Part shown: positions 1 to 8,184 of the stretch, one piece after another
How positions within the stretch are numbered: the first letter of the stretch is position 1
Layout: the number at the start of each line of letters is the position of its first letter
Assembly (NCBI GenBank): GCA_947488295.1
Contig: CANKYU010000002.1
Location: forward strand, 434,001 to 498,000
From: an uncultured Anderseniella sp.
GTDB lineage: Bacteria; Pseudomonadota; Alphaproteobacteria; Rhizobiales; Aestuariivirgaceae
DNA: 64,000 nt
Direction: 5' to 3'
The notes under the pieces: model-generated
Databases searched by the model: none
The model's input: only the letters and a program-made list of their open reading frames with translations
What the model was told of the DNA's origin: nothing
Made by a program: the position numbers and the translations under genes

Positions 1-807
1 TTCGCATTCAAGTATCGCAACATGGAAACGGCTGCCGTTGTAGAACCTGCTCCCGCGGAGCCACAACTGACAATGTCCACCGTACTGGTTGCAACTCGCA
101 CCCTACGCTTTGGAGACAAGGTGGACAGCGCCGCGGTTCGCGCCACCAAGTGGATCGCAGGCACCGAACCGGCTGGATCGTTCAAGACCCTTGAAGAGTT
201 TCAGGCCGGGGTCGAGGCACGTGCCGCGCTGGGGCCAATCGAGGTCGACGAACCCATACTTGCTGCAAAGGTGACAGGCCCGGGTGAACGCCCGACGCTG
301 TCGGCCCTGGTGGAAGACAATATGCGCGCGTTGACCGTACCGGTCGACGAAGTGTTTGGCGTGGCCGGCTTCATCCTGCCGGGAGACCGGGTGGATGTCG
401 TGCTGACGCGGGTACTGAAACCAGGTGATCCGACGACATCACAGGCGGATGTACTGGTGCAGAACGTCAAGGTACTGGCCATCGATCAACAGGCTGACCA
501 GCGTCTTGATGCGCCGAGCGTATCAAGTGCGGTTACGCTGGAAGTAGATACAGAGATGTCGCAGAAGCTGGCACTTGGCAGATCCGTCGGGCGGTTGTCG
601 CTGACACTGCGGGCCGCCGGATCTGCACATCGTGCCGATGTCGGCTCGGTGTCCATGGCTGATCTGGCAGGCGGCAGCAAACGCCGGCGCGCCATGACAA
701 TCGTGCGCGGTGTCGGTGGCAAATCTACCACTTCATCCGGCCAATCAGCAGCTGCTGCTCAGGCGGTGCCGGTGCAGGTGCCGGTCCAGGCCATCGCAAC
801 AGAATAG
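1..807 (+). CDS. cpaB: Flp pilus assembly protein CpaB, 5'-truncated by window edge
   Basis: CpaB/RcpC-family periplasmic component of Flp (Tad) pilus assembly, which works with the CpaC secretin. The reading frame is open to base 1. The first in-window ATG (base 22) lies after the region where CpaB normally has its N-terminal membrane anchor, so the gene very likely starts upstream. A SAF-like domain covers roughly the first 80 visible residues (TLRFGDKVD, then DEPILAAKVTGPGE). It is followed by the RcpC/CpaB domain with AVTVPVDE-like text (RALTVPVDEVFGVAGFILPG) and VDVVLTR. The C-terminus is Ala/Gln/Val-rich and probably disordered. cpaC follows 80 bases downstream in the same direction, the usual order. 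The family call is confident; the start is outside the window. Confidence 0.9.
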   Translation, partial: FAFKYRNMETAAVVEPAPAEPQLTMSTVLVATRTLRFGDKVDSAAVRATKWIAGTEPAGSFKTLEEFQAGVEARAALGPIEVDEPILAAKVTGPGERPTLSALVEDNMRALTVPVDEVFGVAGFILPGDRVDVVLTRVLKPGDPTTSQADVLVQNVKVLAIDQQADQRLDAPSVSSAVTLEVDTEMSQKLALGRSVGRLSLTLRAAGSAHRADVGSVSMADLAGGSKRRRAMTIVRGVGGKSTTSSGQSAAAAQAVPVQVPVQAIATE

Positions 808-887
808 AGTTATAGCAAAGGGAGCGCCCTGGATGATCTGTCACAACAGATATCACGGATCAGAATTGGCGCGCAGGGAGACAGACA

Positions 888-2330
888 ATGAGTATAATCA
901 CAAACACGCTGCCCGGCAGTAGCTTGCGCGATATGATGGCCCGCCTCGTGGTGGTGCTGGTCAGCTGCATGTTCGTGTGGACAGTGGCGATCAACCAGGC
1001 CGAGGCAACGACCAGGTTCAACCCCGGCACCAGTTCGATCATGCAGATGAAAGTGCCGGTCGGACAGTCCGAGACGGTCAAATCCGGCGCGGACATTTCC
1101 AACCTGGTTGTCGGCGATCCCGACATTGCCGATGCCTCACCGCTTGGCACCCGTTCGTTTTACATACTCGGGCGCAAGACCGGGCGTACCAATCTTTCGC
1201 TGTATGATGCCGACGACAAGCTTCTCGGCGTCATCAGTGTTGAGGTTACCTTCGACACCAAGGGGCTGAAAGATGCGCTTCGCACCGTCCTGCCCCGCGA
1301 AAAAATCAAGGTTCGCAGCGTTAACGGCCGGGTGCTTCTGCAAGGAGCCGTGCGCAGTTCAACCGCAGCAGCCCGCGCCATACAGGTGGCCAAGGACTTT
1401 GCCGGCGACAATGTGACCAACGCCATGACCGTTGGTGCAAGCCAGCAGGTTACCCTGGAAGTGCGCTTCATCGAGGCCAAACGCAATGCCAGCCGTGACC
1501 TGGGTGTCAACTACTCGGTCAGCGCCGGCGGCATCAGCTTCCAGCCGTTTGGCAATGCACTTGCCTCCAACGCCGCCACCGCCCCGTTTGGCCGCCTGAT
1601 TGCGGACATGCTGACCGGCGGCGCATCGGCTGACATCATCGTTCAGGCGCTGGAAAAGAAGGGCGCTGCACGCCGCCTTGCAGAACCAAACCTGACTGCG
1701 CTGTCAGGTGAAACGGCAAGCTTCCTGGCCGGTGGTGAATTTCCCGTGCCGGTTGCACAGGAAGACAACAAGATTTCCATCGAGTTCAAGAAGTTCGGCG
1801 TCAGCCTGGCGTTCACACCGACCGTTCTCGACAATGGCCTGATCAACCTGGCCATTGAACCTGAAGTCAGCGAGCTTGATTTCAGCCGCACAGTGACCAC
1901 CAGCGCCATTCAGATTCCAAGTCTGATCGTGCGGCGGACCAGAACTACGGTCGAGCTGCGCGATGGACAAAGCATTTCGATCGCCGGACTGCTGCAGACC
2001 TTCAATGCGCGCAATGCCGACCAGATACCGTGGCTGGGTGATGTGCCTGTACTGGGCAGCCTCTTCCGCTCAAGCGGATTCCAGAAATCGGAAACCGATT
2101 TGCTGGTGATCATCACACCACGCCTTGCCAAGCCGGTGGATCCGTCAAAACGGATACCGACGCCACTGGACATGACTGCATCGAGCAATGATGAAGAGCT
2201 GTTCTTGCATGGCAAGGTTGAGGTCAGCCGCAACTACCAGTCGTTCATCGAAAACGGCGGTCACGTCAAAGGCCCGTACGGCCACATGATTGATATGCCA
2301 GGAGGTTCAAATGCAATCGTCACCAAGTAA
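888..2330 (+). CDS. cpaC: Flp pilus secretin CpaC
   Basis: Outer-membrane secretin of the Flp/Tad pilus (type II/III secretion family), forming the gated channel through which the pilus leaves the cell. The 480-residue product has a signal peptide (about residues 15-41, ending NQAEA), an N-terminal pilus-assembly domain, a BON-like domain at about 105-165 (VNGRVLLQGAV) and the secretin core from about 185 to 415. The core contains VTLEVRFIEAKR and the conserved VPVLGSLFRS. The ATG at 888 is preceded by AGGGAG. The gene directly follows cpaB, and its last 20 bases overlap the next gene, so the three are probably co-transcribed. cpaD, cpaE and cpaF do not follow here, so the pilus cluster either ends or is split at this point. 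Confidence 0.93.
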   Translation: MSIITNTLPGSSLRDMMARLVVVLVSCMFVWTVAINQAEATTRFNPGTSSIMQMKVPVGQSETVKSGADISNLVVGDPDIADASPLGTRSFYILGRKTGRTNLSLYDADDKLLGVISVEVTFDTKGLKDALRTVLPREKIKVRSVNGRVLLQGAVRSSTAAARAIQVAKDFAGDNVTNAMTVGASQQVTLEVRFIEAKRNASRDLGVNYSVSAGGISFQPFGNALASNAATAPFGRLIADMLTGGASADIIVQALEKKGAARRLAEPNLTALSGETASFLAGGEFPVPVAQEDNKISIEFKKFGVSLAFTPTVLDNGLINLAIEPEVSELDFSRTVTTSAIQIPSLIVRRTRTTVELRDGQSISIAGLLQTFNARNADQIPWLGDVPVLGSLFRSSGFQKSETDLLVIITPRLAKPVDPSKRIPTPLDMTASSNDEELFLHGKVEVSRNYQSFIENGGHVKGPYGHMIDMPGGSNAIVTK

Positions 2331-2625
2331 ACCAGTCAAACTGTGGCGCACCGCTGCAATGACCGCACTGTGCCTTCTGTTTGCAGGCTGCGGCCAGAGC
2401 AATATTGAACGGACAGACAAGATTTCGGCTGCATCAGGTGACGCGGTGCGCGCCGCAACCGTCATGCAGACCGTTGACCCCTGGCCGGAGTATGTACTCG
2501 ATACAGATGTCGACATGGATGGCGAACTGGCGGTCAAACGCGTCAACGACTACAAGAAAGGCGAGACCAAGCCGCTTCAGGGCGAACGCTCATCCGGCGG
2601 TTCATCGACCTCCACGGGAGAGTGA
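2311..2625 (+). CDS. small lipoprotein of the Flp pilus cluster
   Basis: A 104-residue predicted lipoprotein. The ATG at 2311 is chosen because a perfect AGGAGG lies at 2300-2305, five bases upstream; an earlier in-frame ATG at 2290 lacks this. The N-terminus is a classic lipoprotein signal with lipobox LLFAGC, so the mature protein starts at the Cys near residue 24. The rest is polar, with no recognisable domain and a Ser/Gly-rich tail. It overlaps the end of cpaC by 20 bases, which suggests translational coupling and a role in pilus biogenesis. It sits where CpaD often lies but is much shorter, and I cannot establish homology to CpaD. Confidence 0.75.
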   Translation: MQSSPSKPVKLWRTAAMTALCLLFAGCGQSNIERTDKISAASGDAVRAATVMQTVDPWPEYVLDTDVDMDGELAVKRVNDYKKGETKPLQGERSSGGSSTSTGE

Positions 2626-2686
2626 CCTCGGCGGCCTGACGGCAGCAGACTTTGTCATTTACCGCATTCTCGCTTAAACACAGTTT

Positions 2687-2720
2687 CAGGCAGGAGCTTC
2701 AGGCTCCTGCCTGCTTTGTT
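2687..2720 (+). terminator. intrinsic terminator after the pilus genes
   Basis: A perfect 11-bp inverted repeat (CAGGCAGGAGC, 5-base loop, GCTCCTGCCTG) is followed by CTTTGTT. It lies 62 bases after the lipoprotein stop and just ahead of the creatininase gene, so it probably ends the cpa transcript. The T-run is short, so efficiency is uncertain. Confidence 0.65.
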
Positions 2721-2725
2721 GAAAT

Positions 2726-3535
2726 GTGCGAGGCCGAGAATTGAAACCGCATCCGTACTGGAAAGACATGCCGGCAAGCCTGATCGCAGACGCTGACTGC
2801 AGCGACTGGATTGCGGTGCTGCCGGTGGCAGCCACCGAACAACACGGCCCCCACCTGCCGGCTTCGACGGATACCGACATTGCCCGGGCCATGGTTGCCG
2901 CCACAGTGGCAATTCTGCCGCGCGATGCAAAGGTTTCGTTCCTGCCGATCGAGGCGGTTGGTGCATCAGCAGAGCATGGCGACACACCCGGTACCATCTC
3001 GCGAGATCCATGTGACCTTGCCGAGTCCTGGCTACGCATTGCCGCCGATCTGAATATCAACGGCATACAGAAACTGGTGCTGGTGAGTTCGCACGGCGGC
3101 AACACGCCTGTGTGCGACATGGTCATCCAGCGGGCCCGCATCGAACTTGGCATGCTGGCTGTTGCCACGTCATGGGCGCGCTTCGGGTATCCGGACGGAT
3201 TGTTCAGTGCCGACGAAATCGCCCTGGGCATCCACGGCGGTGACATTGAGACATCCATCATGCTGGCAGCGCAGCCCGACACGGTGGACATGGCAAAGGC
3301 AGCAGAGTTTCCATCCCTGCAACAAGACATGCTTCGCGACATGAAACATCTGCGCGCCTATGGCCCGCACCGCTTCGGATGGATGATGCATGATCTCAAC
3401 GCTGACGGGGTAACCGGCAATGCCAGCGCTGCAACTGCGGAAAAGGGTAAAGCTGTCATCGCTCATCAGTCGAGCGGCTTCATCGAGTTGCTGGAAGATG
3501 TAAACTCATTCGACATGCAGCTTTTTAAACGCTGA
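2726..3535 (+). CDS. creatininase family protein
   Basis: Metal-dependent amidohydrolase of the creatininase/MftE/ArfB family (269 residues with the GTG start at 2726; a TTG at 2741 is an alternative). The signature ATEQHGPHLPASTDTDIA carries the metal-binding Glu, His and Asp; SSHGGNTP and HGGDIETS supply further ligands and active-site residues. Family members hydrolyse cyclic amides (creatinine) or formamide intermediates, or trim peptides; the substrate here is unknown. The gene converges on livF with an 11-base 3' overlap, placing it beside the heterocycle operon, where a ring-amide hydrolase would make sense. That functional link is inference only. Confidence 0.85.
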   Translation: MRGRELKPHPYWKDMPASLIADADCSDWIAVLPVAATEQHGPHLPASTDTDIARAMVAATVAILPRDAKVSFLPIEAVGASAEHGDTPGTISRDPCDLAESWLRIAADLNINGIQKLVLVSSHGGNTPVCDMVIQRARIELGMLAVATSWARFGYPDGLFSADEIALGIHGGDIETSIMLAAQPDTVDMAKAAEFPSLQQDMLRDMKHLRAYGPHRFGWMMHDLNADGVTGNASAATAEKGKAVIAHQSSGFIELLEDVNSFDMQLFKR

Positions 3536-4238
3536 GATACTGGTCCCTGATTTCCGGGTGGGTTTCCAGATCTTCGAAGGTTGAATCAAACACCGCACCG
3601 CCGCCTTCGATAATGATGGCGCGATCCGCCACGATGCGCGCAAAATGCAGGTTTTGTTCCGACAACAGTACGGTCAGTCCCTTGGCCTTGATCTCCAGCA
3701 GCGTCTGCGCCATCTGTTCGACAATCACCGGCGCAATGCCCTCCGACGGTTCATCAAGCAGCAACAGTTTCGGGTTTCCCATAAGAGTGCGGGCAATGGT
3801 GAGCATTTGCTGTTCACCGCCCGACATCTGCTTGCCGCGATTGTCTCTGCGCTCTGCCAGGTTGGGAAACAGCTCAAACAGGTGCTCGACCGTCCATGCC
3901 GGCAGGCCGTCGCGCACCGGCTGGCGGCCCACTTCGAGGTTTTCCATCACCGTCAGGTCGCCAAAGATACGGCGTTCTTCCGGCACATAGCCAATGCCGG
4001 CCTGGGCCACCTTGTGCGTGGCCCACCTGGTTATGTCATTGCCTTCGAACTGAACCGTGCCGGACTGCGGGCGGGCCAGTTGCATGATGGTGCGCATGGT
4101 GGTGGTCTTGCCGGCGCCATTGCGCCCCAGCAGTGCAACAACCTCGCCTGCCGCGACCTTGAACGACAGGTCGTGCAGGATGTGGGCCTTGCCGTAGAAG
4201 GTGTTGATTTCATTGAGTTCAAGCATTATTTCAGCCAT
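3525..4238 (-). CDS. livF: branched-chain-type ABC transporter ATP-binding protein LivF
   Basis: Cytoplasmic ATPase of a Liv/amide-type ABC importer (237 residues). Walker A is GRNGAGKTTT, the ABC signature is MSGGEQQMLT and Walker B is LLLLDEPSEG, all in LivF-like wording. The start is taken as the ATG at 4238 because it makes an 8-base overlap with the end of livG and gives the normal LivF N-terminus (MAEIMLELNEINTFYGKA); the reading frame extends further upstream, but that part is livG shadow. It is the last gene of the eleven-gene minus-strand operon. It probably energises uptake of the compound handled by the upstream catabolic enzymes. Confidence 0.93.
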   Translation of the reverse strand: MAEIMLELNEINTFYGKAHILHDLSFKVAAGEVVALLGRNGAGKTTTMRTIMQLARPQSGTVQFEGNDITRWATHKVAQAGIGYVPEERRIFGDLTVMENLEVGRQPVRDGLPAWTVEHLFELFPNLAERRDNRGKQMSGGEQQMLTIARTLMGNPKLLLLDEPSEGIAPVIVEQMAQTLLEIKAKGLTVLLSEQNLHFARIVADRAIIIEGGGAVFDSTFEDLETHPEIRDQYLSV

Positions 4239-5004
4239 GGGCCTGACCTTCAAACAAGGTGCCGCCGCCAAGATAAACCTCCTGCACGCGGGCATCGTTT
4301 CGAACATCATCAACGCTGCCGGAAGCTATCAGCTCACCCCGGTTCAACACCATGATGCGATGAGCATGGGAAAACACCACATCCATGTCGTGCTCGGTGA
4401 ACAACACCGAAATGCCGCGCTCTGCGACGATGTCGGCGGTAAGCTGCATGAGGCGCACCCGCTCCCTGGGCGCCATGCCGGCAGTGGGTTCATCCATCAA
4501 CAGGAGTTCCGGGGCATGGGCCAGTGCAATTGCCAGCTCAAGCCGTTTCAGGTCGCCATAGGCCAGGATGGCCGCAGCCCGCTCAGCCTGTTCCCGCATG
4601 CCGACAAGGTCGAGAAGCTGCATGGCCTCCTCCACATGCAGACCGGATGCCGGACGCCAGATGTCCCAGGTCTTGCGGTGATGCGAGATCAGCGCCATCT
4701 GCACGTTTTCACGCACAGTCATGGAGGCATAAGTTGCCGTGATCTGGAAGGTGCGCCCCACCCCCATTCGCCAGACGCGTCTGGGGTTCAGGCCCAGAAT
4801 GCTGGTGCCATTGAGCCTGACCTGACCGGCATCGGCCCGCAACTGGCCGTTGAGCATGTTGAAACACGTGGTCTTGCCCGCGCCGTTCGGGCCGATCAGT
4901 GCCAGCAGCTCGCCTTTCGCCAGATCGAAGGAAACATCCGATACGGCCTTCAAGCCGCCAAAGGACTTGGACAGGTTGCGGACACTGAGGACGGGATCGC
5001 TCAT
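4231..5004 (-). CDS. livG: branched-chain-type ABC transporter ATP-binding protein LivG
   Basis: Second ATPase of the importer (257 residues). It has Walker [12 protein letters not shown], a LivG-type long insertion after it (GRTFQITATYASMTVREN), a signature region around ILAYGDLKRLELA and Walker B LLLMDEPTAGM. The signature reads YGDLKR rather than the canonical LSGGQ, which is usual in LivG proteins. It shares a 4-base ATGA overlap with the fused permease gene upstream and 8 bases with livF downstream. It should form a heterodimer with LivF beneath the LivH-LivM permease. Confidence 0.93.
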   Translation of the reverse strand: MSDPVLSVRNLSKSFGGLKAVSDVSFDLAKGELLALIGPNGAGKTTCFNMLNGQLRADAGQVRLNGTSILGLNPRRVWRMGVGRTFQITATYASMTVRENVQMALISHHRKTWDIWRPASGLHVEEAMQLLDLVGMREQAERAAAILAYGDLKRLELAIALAHAPELLLMDEPTAGMAPRERVRLMQLTADIVAERGISVLFTEHDMDVVFSHAHRIMVLNRGELIASGSVDDVRNDARVQEVYLGGGTLFEGQAHG

Positions 5005-6860
5005 GATGCCTGTTCCTCGTTGCGTTCAAACCCTGCCTTTACCGCGATCTTCTTGATGAACCCGGCAATGCCTTCAGGGGCGATGACCACGATCGAGATG
5101 ATGATGACGCCCAATATGGCACGCCAGTAATCCAGCCGTGATATCTCGTCCTCCAGAAGCCTGAATACGCCAGCCCCGACCACCGGGCCGGATAATGTCT
5201 GCACACCACCCAGCAACACCATGACAAGTGCATCCACCGAGCGTGGAATGGCCGCTTCATCAGGAAAGATCGAACCCTTTGAAAACACGTAGACACCACC
5301 GGCGATACCGGCAAAAACGCCAGCGATTATGAAAGCCGCCCACTGGTGCTGTCTGAGGTTAATGCCGATGGACTCGGTGCGGTTGGGATTGTCACGCCCG
5401 CCCCTGAGCGTATAGCCGAACGGTGAGAAAATCATTCGCCGCATGGCAAGGATGCCGCCGCCGCACAGGACCAGCGCCAGATAGTAGTAAGCGGTCTTTG
5501 ACTTGGCCCATTCGGACGGCCAGATGCCAAGCAAACCGTCGTCTCCACCGGTCAGATCCTGCCACTGGTAAGCCGTTGACCATACGATCTGGGCGGCGGC
5601 AAGCGTCAGCATGGCCATGTATACGCCGGACAGGCGCACGCAGAACCAGCCAAATATGAGGGCGCCGGCCGCCGCCATCAGAGGTGCCGCCAGCAATGCC
5701 AGTTCCATCGAACCGCCGGCATATTTTATGACGAAGGCCGCGCCATAGGCGCCGAGGCCGAAATAGGCCGCATGACCAAACGACACCATACCGCCATTGC
5801 TCATGATGAAATGCAGGCTGGCCGCGAACAGCGCGAAGATCAGCACGTCCGTGGCCAGTACAATGGCGAATTCGCCTGCCAGGAAAGGCATGACGACAAG
5901 GCCGATCAGCAATAACCCGGCAATGGATTTCGCGAGCGTGCTTGCAGGGCGGATCGGCAACTCAACCTGACCTGCCACATGGGCCAGTGTCTCGGCCTTT
6001 CCGAGCAGGCCATAGGGCCTGATCACCAACACGACAGCCATGACGACAAACGCCAGAACTATGGTCGCCTGGGGCAGCACCAGCACACCGAATGCATTCA
6101 GCTCACCGATCAGCAACGCCGCAATAAAGGCACCTGGGATGGAGCCCATGCCGCCGATCACCACGACAACAAACGCTTCGGCGATAATCGACAGATCCAT
6201 CAGCAGGTTGATTGAGACACGCGGCAGTTGCAGCGCGCCGCCGAGACCGGCCAGAAACGAACCGAGAAAAAACACCGTGGTGAACAACCACGACTGATTG
6301 ACGCCGAGACTGGCCACCATTTCGCGATCGAGCGTGGCAGCGCGCACCAGTATGCCCCAGCGGGTGCGGTTAAGCAGCAGCCACAACGCGCCCAGCACAA
6401 TCGGACCCAGCGCAATCAGCACCAGGTCATATTCCGGTATCGGCTCGCCGAAAACACGCACCACGCTGTCCAGCCCGGGCGCGCGGGGACCGAACTGGTC
6501 GTCGCCGCCGAAAATCAGCAGAATGGCATCCTGCATCAGCAGCACCACGCCGAATGTTGCGACCAGCTGGTACAGCTCCGGCGCATTGTAAATGCGTTTC
6601 AGGATCAGGATTTCGACAACAACGCCGACCAGCGCGACAATCAGCGCGGCGGCAAGAACCGACCCCCAGAATCCCAGAATACTGCCAGGCACAAACTGCA
6701 CCAGTGCATAAGCGACATAGGCGCCGAGCATGTAAAACGAGCCGTGGGCGAAATTCACCACACGGGTGACGCCGAATATCAGCGACAGTCCGCAGGCCAC
6801 GAGAAATAGCGATGAAGCGCTCGACAGGCCCGTGAGGAACTGGGCGAAATAGAAGCTCAT
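5001..6860 (-). CDS. livHM: fused LivH-LivM permease of branched-chain-type ABC transporter
   Basis: A single 619-residue inner-membrane protein that joins the two permeases usually encoded separately. Residues 1 to about 290 match LivH (VVNFAHGSFYMLGAYVAY near the start, VVIGGMGSIPGAF near 220). Residues from about 310 match LivM (MVSFGHAAYFGLGAYGAA near 355, then NRTESIGIN and a terminal LLGGVQTLSGPVVGAGVF). About 16 or more hydrophobic segments are visible and the junction is continuous, with no stop. Such fusions occur in several proteobacterial amide or aromatic-acid importers. It follows livK after a 71-base gap containing a hairpin and overlaps livG by 4 bases. Confidence 0.92.
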   Translation of the reverse strand: MSFYFAQFLTGLSSASSLFLVACGLSLIFGVTRVVNFAHGSFYMLGAYVAYALVQFVPGSILGFWGSVLAAALIVALVGVVVEILILKRIYNAPELYQLVATFGVVLLMQDAILLIFGGDDQFGPRAPGLDSVVRVFGEPIPEYDLVLIALGPIVLGALWLLLNRTRWGILVRAATLDREMVASLGVNQSWLFTTVFFLGSFLAGLGGALQLPRVSINLLMDLSIIAEAFVVVVIGGMGSIPGAFIAALLIGELNAFGVLVLPQATIVLAFVVMAVVLVIRPYGLLGKAETLAHVAGQVELPIRPASTLAKSIAGLLLIGLVVMPFLAGEFAIVLATDVLIFALFAASLHFIMSNGGMVSFGHAAYFGLGAYGAAFVIKYAGGSMELALLAAPLMAAAGALIFGWFCVRLSGVYMAMLTLAAAQIVWSTAYQWQDLTGGDDGLLGIWPSEWAKSKTAYYYLALVLCGGGILAMRRMIFSPFGYTLRGGRDNPNRTESIGINLRQHQWAAFIIAGVFAGIAGGVYVFSKGSIFPDEAAIPRSVDALVMVLLGGVQTLSGPVVGAGVFRLLEDEISRLDYWRAILGVIIISIVVIAPEGIAGFIKKIAVKAGFERNEEQAS

Positions 6861-6890
6861 TCAGCCCCCTTGATGTGCTGCATTGAAACA

Positions 6891-6916
6891 GCGGGCCCGG
6901 AAATTCCCGGACCCGC
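6891..6916 (-). promoter_or_regulatory. intercistronic hairpin between livK and livHM
   Basis: A 10-bp GC-rich stem (GCGGGTCCGG / CCGGGCCCGC on the minus strand, one G-U pair) with a 6-base loop lies in the 71-base gap after livK. It has no T-run. It may protect or attenuate the message so that the binding protein is made in excess over the permease, as is common in such operons. Confidence 0.5.
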
Positions 6917-6931
6917 CTTAGCGTAATGAGC

Positions 6932-8137
6932 CTATTCGGCCGGGCGCAGGGACTTGACCTCTTCGTCGGACGGCTGATAGTCCGCGCCGTCGGCATAGAA
7001 CCAGTCAACCATGACACCGGCACCATCCTTGACGTCGGTCTTGCCGACCCATGTCCCCATGGTTGCCTGGTGGTCCTGTGCCCGGAAGGTGAACTTGCCA
7101 GACGGCGACATGACCTCGAGACCCTTCATGGTGTTTACCAGGGTTTCGGCATCATAGGCGTCGGCCTTCTTCAACAGCGCAGCCAGTGAAGCCACGACAT
7201 TGTATCCGACTATCGAACCGAGCTTGGGTGCTTCACCCCATTTTTTCATGTAGGCATCAAAGAATACCTTGTGCTCCGGTGTTTCAATGGCGCCTTGCGG
7301 ATAACCGGTGACAATCCAGTTCTTGGGCGCTTCACCTTTCAATGGCTCGAGATATTCCGGCTCGCCGGACAAAAGGGACACCACGGTGCGGTTTTCAAAC
7401 GTGCCGCGCAGGTTCCCTTCCCGGACGAACTGGGCAAGATCGCCACCGAAGGTGACATTATAGATGCCGTCCGGCTTGGCAGCTTCCACGGCGCGCACCA
7501 CCGGGCCGGCATCGATCTTGAACACTGTCGGCCACTGTTCCTCGACAAACGTTGCGTCCGGAACCAATTTGGTCAGCTCCTTCTTGAACGCCGCTACCGC
7601 TTCCTTGCCATAGGCATAGTTGGGCGCAACCGTCGCCCACTTCTTGGCACCTGTCTTGGCAGCTTCCTTGGCCAGCATTGCAGCCTGCATGGTGGTCGAC
7701 GGGCGCAACCTGAAGGTGTAGCGGTTGCCTGACTTCCACACGATCGCGTCGGCCAGCGGCTCGGCCGCCAGGAAGAACACCTTGTTCTGTTTGGCGAAGT
7801 CGGTCACCGCAAGGCCAATATGAGACAGGAAGGTTCCGGTCAGCAGGGTCACCTTCTCTTTCGAGATCATTTCCTCTGCAATGGTCACGGCATTGCCCGG
7901 CTTGCCACCGTCATCACGATCGATAAATTCAAGCGGACGACCCTTGATACCGCCAGCCGCGTTGACTTCCTCAAGCGCCAGCTGCCACCCCTTCTTATAG
8001 GGGTCAAGAAACGCCGGCAGGCGTGAATACGAATTGATCTCGCCAATGCGGATCGGCTCTGCCGCCTGGGCCGCAATCGCGGTCAGGGCAACACCTGCAG
8101 CCAGCACGCAACCGGCCATGTATTTCAAGATTTTCAT
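6932..8137 (-). CDS. livK: periplasmic substrate-binding protein of the Liv-type importer
   Basis: Periplasmic ligand-binding protein (401 residues, Peripla_BP type I fold) with a clear signal peptide (MKILKYMAGCVLAAGVALTA, cleavage near AQA-AEP). The mature start EPIRIGEINSYS and features such as GGIKGRPLEFIDRDD and FGGDLAQFVREG are typical of the Liv/amide family. It should set the substrate specificity of the LivHMGF importer. It sits 47 bases downstream of the Rieske oxygenase in the same direction, so transporter and enzymes appear to share a transcript. The ligand cannot be read from the sequence; an aromatic or heterocyclic acid or amide is the contextual guess. Confidence 0.9.
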   Translation of the reverse strand: MKILKYMAGCVLAAGVALTAIAAQAAEPIRIGEINSYSRLPAFLDPYKKGWQLALEEVNAAGGIKGRPLEFIDRDDGGKPGNAVTIAEEMISKEKVTLLTGTFLSHIGLAVTDFAKQNKVFFLAAEPLADAIVWKSGNRYTFRLRPSTTMQAAMLAKEAAKTGAKKWATVAPNYAYGKEAVAAFKKELTKLVPDATFVEEQWPTVFKIDAGPVVRAVEAAKPDGIYNVTFGGDLAQFVREGNLRGTFENRTVVSLLSGEPEYLEPLKGEAPKNWIVTGYPQGAIETPEHKVFFDAYMKKWGEAPKLGSIVGYNVVASLAALLKKADAYDAETLVNTMKGLEVMSPSGKFTFRAQDHQATMGTWVGKTDVKDGAGVMVDWFYADGADYQPSDEEVKSLRPAE

Positions 8138-8184
8138 ACTCTCTCCCTTTCGTTAAATCACAATGAAACGGCGCAATCACCGCG

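Noticed and set aside
3645..4355. A 236-codon plus-strand frame opposite livF.
   Set aside because: Antisense to the Walker and signature motifs of livF; composition is typical of a shadow frame.
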